From assembly GCA_902521485.1 (NCBI GenBank), contig CABYRQ010000001.1, forward strand, positions 310,001 through 374,000: a stretch of DNA of 64,000 nt. Direction: 5' to 3'. How positions within the stretch are numbered: the stretch's first letter is position 1; the number at the start of each line of letters is the position of its first letter. Under the pieces are notes generated by a model. That model had not been told where the DNA came from. It was given only the letters and a program-made list of their open reading frames with translations, and did not search any database. The position numbers and the translations under genes are program-made. Shown one piece after another: positions 60,459 through 64,000 of this stretch. This stretch comes from an uncultured Alphaproteobacteria bacterium. Lineage in GTDB: Bacteria; Pseudomonadota; Alphaproteobacteria; HIMB59.

Positions 60459-61796
60459 GTGAATAATATTCCTGAGTACACTGTATCACAACTGAATAAG
60501 TCAATAAAAGATTTATTGGAGGAAAACTATTCTTATTTAAAGTTAGTTGGAGAGACAGGATCAATAACTATAGCTAGTTCTGGACACGTATATTTTTCAA
60601 TTAAAGAAAACGATGAGGTCATATCTTGCATATGCTGGAAAGGAAGCTATGAAAATTTACAAGTTCAAATTGAAGAGGGAACTGAATACAGTTTTTATGG
60701 TAGGATAACATCTTATTCTAAATTTGGGAGATCTGTTTACCAACTCATTATTGATCAGGTTGAGTATAGTGGCACAGGATCAATACTAAAGCTTATCGAA
60801 GACAGAAAAAAAGAATTATCTTTGCTGGGTTTGTTTGATGATGATAAGAAAAAAAAATTACCTAAGTATCCAAAATCTATTGGTGTGTTAACATCATCCT
60901 CTGGTGCAGTAATTCATGATATAATTCATAGAATTTCCGAGAGATTTCCAGTTACGCAAATAAAGGTTTTCCCTATTTCTGTTCAAGGTAAAAATTCTCA
61001 TAATGAAATTATAGATTTTTTAGATCTTATTGAAAATTATGACTCAAAAGACTTTTTAAAGCCAGATTTAATCATATTTGCTAGAGGTGGAGGTTCTTTG
61101 GAAGAGTTAATGCCTTTTAACGAACCCGATTTAATAAAAAGAGTTTTTAAATTAAAAATTCCTAATATTTCAGCTATTGGTCATGATACTGACTATACCT
61201 TATTAGATTATGTCTCAGATTTGCGTGCACCAACACCTACTGCAGCAGCTGAAATTGCAGTTCCCGATAAAAATTATTTATTAAATCAAATTCAGGATTT
61301 ACAAGTAAAACTAAATCAATCAATTGAACAAAAATATTTATCAATAGAACAATTATTATTGAAATTTAAAAATTCAGTAAATTATTTTTCAAATTCGGTC
61401 AAAGATGTTGAGAACAAATTAAGTAAAATAAATAGTGAGAATTTAAAGATAATTAATAATTCCTTTTACGATAAATCAAATTTCTTTAATGATATATTGA
61501 TTAGATTACAAGAAAATAGCCCAAAACAAAAAATATTAGAAATACAAAGCAAGATTGGATACATAAATAATAATAACAAAACTTTAATTTTAAATAAATT
61601 CAAGATTTTTTCTCAAAAATTATATTTACTAAATAAGATACTTAATACCTCTTCGATAGAAAAAAACTTGAAAAAAGGGTATGCAATATTGAAATCAGAA
61701 AATCAAATTATTAAAAGTATACAAACTCTAAAAAAATTAAATAATTTTGATGTTACTTTGAAAGACGGAGTAATGAATGTCAAAAAAAAATTATAA
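60459..61796 (+). CDS. xseA: exodeoxyribonuclease VII large subunit
   Basis: Large subunit of ExoVII, 445 residues from GTG 60459, close to the normal 450. The longer frame upstream lies in purD and is not real. The OB-fold region is FVNNIPEYTVSQLNKSIKDLL and GHVYFSIKENDEVISC, and the nuclease core has VLTSSSGAVIHDIIHRISERFP, FARGGGSLEELMPFNEPDL and IGHDTDYTLLDYVSDLRAPT (quoted in parts). It acts in single-strand DNA degradation and repair; its partner xseB lies elsewhere. Confidence 0.96.
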   Translation: MNNIPEYTVSQLNKSIKDLLEENYSYLKLVGETGSITIASSGHVYFSIKENDEVISCICWKGSYENLQVQIEEGTEYSFYGRITSYSKFGRSVYQLIIDQVEYSGTGSILKLIEDRKKELSLLGLFDDDKKKKLPKYPKSIGVLTSSSGAVIHDIIHRISERFPVTQIKVFPISVQGKNSHNEIIDFLDLIENYDSKDFLKPDLIIFARGGGSLEELMPFNEPDLIKRVFKLKIPNISAIGHDTDYTLLDYVSDLRAPTPTAAAEIAVPDKNYLLNQIQDLQVKLNQSIEQKYLSIEQLLLKFKNSVNYFSNSVKDVENKLSKINSENLKIINNSFYDKSNFFNDILIRLQENSPKQKILEIQSKIGYINNNNKTLILNKFKIFSQKLYLLNKILNTSSIEKNLKKGYAILKSENQIIKSIQTLKKLNNFDVTLKDGVMNVKKKL

Positions 61797-62654
61797 TTTC
61801 CATCTTTTATGTACCCATAGCCACTGTGATGGAGAGTGTATAATCCATTTTTCAAAATATTTTTTGTGAATCATCTCAACTAGTCCTTTTACATCATAAT
61901 TTTTATATTCTTCATAACGTAAAGGTTTTTCAAATATTATTTGAAATTTGTTATTTTGATTTCTGATGGAGTATACTGGACATATCATTGTTTTGTATCT
62001 GATTGCCAAATTAGCAAAACCATCTGTTGCAAGTGCCTTCTTTCCAAAAAAATCTATTTCTAAACCACTACTATCTCTTTGGTCAATTAGAAGAGCTAAG
62101 TCTTCATTTTGTTTAAGGGCTTTAATCATGGATTTAGCACTTTCAGTACCTTTTTTATAAAAAAAAGCATTATTTTTCTCTCTATTTTTCTGAATGTAGT
62201 TATCGATCTTCTCATTATTTGCATGTCTATAAACTGAATGTAATGTGAAACCATGACGTAAAATAAAATTTCTTGTTAGCTCCCAATTCCCAATATGTGC
62301 TGATACAAATATTTTAGGACCTTTGTGAGATTTTATCTCGTCAATGATATGAATATTATCAAAATCTATATTTTTCCAATCAAATTTATTTAAGTTAAAA
62401 AATTCAAAAAAAACTTTGCCTGTCTCCTTTAAATTTTCCTTTGTTAATCTTGAACTCTTCTCATCATTAAGGTTCAATACTTTCAAATTATTTTTTATGA
62501 TTTGCTCGTATTTTGTAAATTTTCCAAAAAAACCAACTAAAATTCCTCCAACATTTGAGGCAAAATTAAAACTAAATAATCCTAATATATTTTTAAGTAC
62601 AATAAAAAATACAAACTCAATATAATTTCTAAAAACTTTAAATATATTTTTCAA
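61791..62654 (-). CDS. lipid A late acyltransferase (LpxL/HtrB type)
   Basis: A 287-residue membrane-bound acyltransferase that adds a secondary acyl chain to lipid A. The catalytic motif HX4D/E is in VSAHIGNWELTRNF, and LLIDQRDSSGLEIDFFGK is the conserved later block. It starts with a short membrane helix. It is last in the leftward waaA-lpxK-lpxL group and overlaps lpxK by 17 bases; its end overlaps xseA by six. Confidence 0.9.
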   Translation of the reverse strand: MKNIFKVFRNYIEFVFFIVLKNILGLFSFNFASNVGGILVGFFGKFTKYEQIIKNNLKVLNLNDEKSSRLTKENLKETGKVFFEFFNLNKFDWKNIDFDNIHIIDEIKSHKGPKIFVSAHIGNWELTRNFILRHGFTLHSVYRHANNEKIDNYIQKNREKNNAFFYKKGTESAKSMIKALKQNEDLALLIDQRDSSGLEIDFFGKKALATDGFANLAIRYKTMICPVYSIRNQNNKFQIIFEKPLRYEEYKNYDVKGLVEMIHKKYFEKWIIHSPSQWLWVHKRWKL

Positions 62655-63603
62655 TTTCCGTAGTAAATCCTAAATTGTTATCAGATACTATTTCTCCATG
62701 TATTATTCCAACAGAGCTTTTAAATTCATTAGGTATCCTTACATGATCTTTCTCTGTTGTTATTAAAAAAGCATCATTTTTATTTGCTTGATCAAGTAAT
62801 AAAAATATATCATCAACAGTATATTGATGATGATCAGGAAACTCTTTTGTTAATACTAAATTTAAATTTTCAGATTTTAATTGGTCAAAAAATTTTTTAT
62901 TAAAACCCAGCCCTGCAAAAGCAATTAACTTTTTTTCTTTATATTCTGGGTTGATTTCTATTTTATATTTCAAAATATGCTTGAAGTGACTATCATTTAA
63001 ATCATTACATACATCTGTATTAATTAAAAAAAATATTTGTGATTTTCTAATTGCATTTTTTACTGACTCTCTTAGTGGCCCAGAGGGAACTAAAAGTCTA
63101 TTACCAAATGATTGGATAGAGTCATAAACATAAATCGATATATTTTTATATACATTGTAAGATTGAAGTGCATCGTCTAGTACAAGTATATTTGCACCAT
63201 CTTCCTTTGCTGAAATCATTGCGTGAAATTTATTTTTACTAACCCAAGTTGGAAAATAATTTGACATCATTAAAGCCTCATCTCCTACAAAATTAAAATC
63301 CATATGAGGTTTTACTTTTATAACTTCATCCACTGTAGTAGACCCACCATAACCTCTTGAGATAATATGAGGTATGTATCCCATCTTCTTTAATTCTCTA
63401 CAGATGTACAATACAGAGGGTGTCTTGCCTGAACCACCAATTATAGCACTTCCAACTGCTATCACTGGTAAGTCAATTTTTTGAACTTTTGATAGTTTTC
63501 TTTTGATTAAATTTCCTACTGACCAAATTATTGATAAAGGAGAGAGAAGAAGTGCACTTAAAGAAATTGTTTTTTGATACCAAAATTTTGGAGCTTTTAA
63601 CAT
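62638..63603 (-). CDS. lpxK: tetraacyldisaccharide 4'-kinase
   Basis: Phosphorylates the lipid A precursor at 4', 321 residues (family about 320-340). The P-loop is AIIGGSGKTPSVL, with Ser and Ile where most have Thr and Val (GGTGKTP), and ILVLDDALQSYNV is the second conserved motif, with the usual DDGFQ replaced by DDALQ. FLITTEKDHVRIP near the end is the TxKDxVRL motif. The N-terminal helix anchors it in the membrane. It overlaps the waaA end by seven bases. Confidence 0.9.
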   Translation of the reverse strand: MLKAPKFWYQKTISLSALLLSPLSIIWSVGNLIKRKLSKVQKIDLPVIAVGSAIIGGSGKTPSVLYICRELKKMGYIPHIISRGYGGSTTVDEVIKVKPHMDFNFVGDEALMMSNYFPTWVSKNKFHAMISAKEDGANILVLDDALQSYNVYKNISIYVYDSIQSFGNRLLVPSGPLRESVKNAIRKSQIFFLINTDVCNDLNDSHFKHILKYKIEINPEYKEKKLIAFAGLGFNKKFFDQLKSENLNLVLTKEFPDHHQYTVDDIFLLLDQANKNDAFLITTEKDHVRIPNEFKSSVGIIHGEIVSDNNLGFTTEIEKYI

Positions 63604-64000
63604 TTATCAATCATCTCAGTAATATTTTTTAAACTATTTTTATTATTATTAAAAAAATTTTCAATTTCCTTAAAATGATGAAAGTCTTCTTCTATTTGTC
63701 TGTTAATTTCATTGCTTATATCTTCTAAATTATCACTATTCATTGTTTTGCAAAGGTTAAGTTTTTCGAGATCAAGATAAATTTCCTCAAAATTTTTATT
63801 AAAGTTTCCTGAAAGCACAAAGCAACCTCTTGAAATAGGTTCCAGAGGATTTTGTCCGCCATGTTTAATTAATGAACCACCCATAAATACTATTTTTGAG
63901 CGCTCAAAAATTGACATAATATCTCCAAATTTATTATGCACTGTGATTTTTTCTAAATTTTCAGAAATAATTTTTTCACTTAAATTATTAGAGAATTGAA
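63597..64000 (-). CDS. waaA: 3-deoxy-D-manno-octulosonic acid transferase (WaaA/KdtA), C-terminal part
   Basis: The frame enters from the right edge of the window, so only the C-terminal 133 or so residues are present; a GTG at 63941 is internal and not a real start. KIVFMGGSLIKHGGQNPLEP is the typical sugar-nucleotide-binding motif of Kdo transferase (GGSLVxHGGHNPLEP), and ISRGCFVLSGNFNKNFEEI follows. It attaches Kdo to lipid A. The order waaA-lpxK-lpxL is common in alphaproteobacteria. Confidence 0.92.
   Translation of the reverse strand, partial: QFSNNLSEKIISENLEKITVHNKFGDIMSIFERSKIVFMGGSLIKHGGQNPLEPISRGCFVLSGNFNKNFEEIYLDLEKLNLCKTMNSDNLEDISNEINRQIEEDFHHFKEIENFFNNNKNSLKNITEMIDKC

Noticed and set aside
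1-64000. CRISPR arrays, transposases or prophage genes
   Set aside because: No regularly spaced repeat series, transposase motif or phage structural gene was seen. The only HNH gene belongs to a housekeeping-type family.

Overview
The window is a very AT-rich, tightly packed bacterial chromosome segment with no rRNA, no transposase and no CRISPR array. Gene content points to a free-living marine alphaproteobacterium with a streamlined genome. It holds a proteorhodopsin, a SAM-II riboswitch ahead of metX-metW, hisC-tyrA, argH / small lipoprotein / lysA, a twin-membrane-segment HIG1-like protein, coq7, lspA next to a DUF3035-type lipoprotein, and lpxL-lpxK-waaA. Genes overlap by 1-30 bases again and again. 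A HIMB59-, AEGEAN-169- or SAR11-like lineage is plausible, but sequence reading alone cannot decide which.

Region 1 (1-16 kb, + strand) is accessory and catabolic. It starts with a partial membrane protein and an RbsC-type sugar permease. Next is a green-tuned proteorhodopsin whose proton-donor carboxylate is replaced by isoleucine (Asp-Asn-Ile triad). Then come a flotillin-like SPFH protein, an SCP2-like protein, an alpha/beta hydrolase, a large Na+/solute symporter and a two-subunit N,N-dimethylformamidase-like amidohydrolase. After that are a small unknown protein, a cupin, a lactonase-type metallo-beta-lactamase, xylose isomerase, a HAD phosphatase and an aldo/keto reductase. The genes look like uptake and breakdown of small amides, esters or lactones and sugars; the true substrates are not known.

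Region 2 (16-25.6 kb) is a carbohydrate or polyol module. A Gfo/Idh/MocA dehydrogenase and a sugar-phosphate-isomerase-like protein are transcribed leftwards. A binding-protein ABC transporter is transcribed rightwards: binding protein, two permeases, a 63-residue membrane protein and two different ATPases. DhaL and DhaK follow directly and the unit ends in a good intrinsic terminator. A short polyol, triose or tetrulose is the likeliest substrate.

Region 3 (25.6-30.6 kb) is a cluster of short genes, mostly of unknown function, around tRNA-Ala. It includes a leftward four-gene unit (26727-28126) that starts beside a 310-base, extremely AT-rich spacer with phased repeats.

Region 4 (30.6-64 kb) is mostly core metabolism. 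It covers repair (ung, xseA), glyoxalase II, methionine, histidine/tyrosine, lysine and arginine synthesis, ubiquinone (coq7), disulfide formation (dsbB), a predicted manganese exporter with a divergent MntR-like regulator, a ferric-iron-type permease, tRNA-Leu, ribF-ileS-lspA, pgi, rsmD, an RNA pseudouridine synthase, a TadA-like deaminase, purD and lipid A genes. At nine convergent junctions the stop codons overlap or touch, leaving no room for ordinary terminators.
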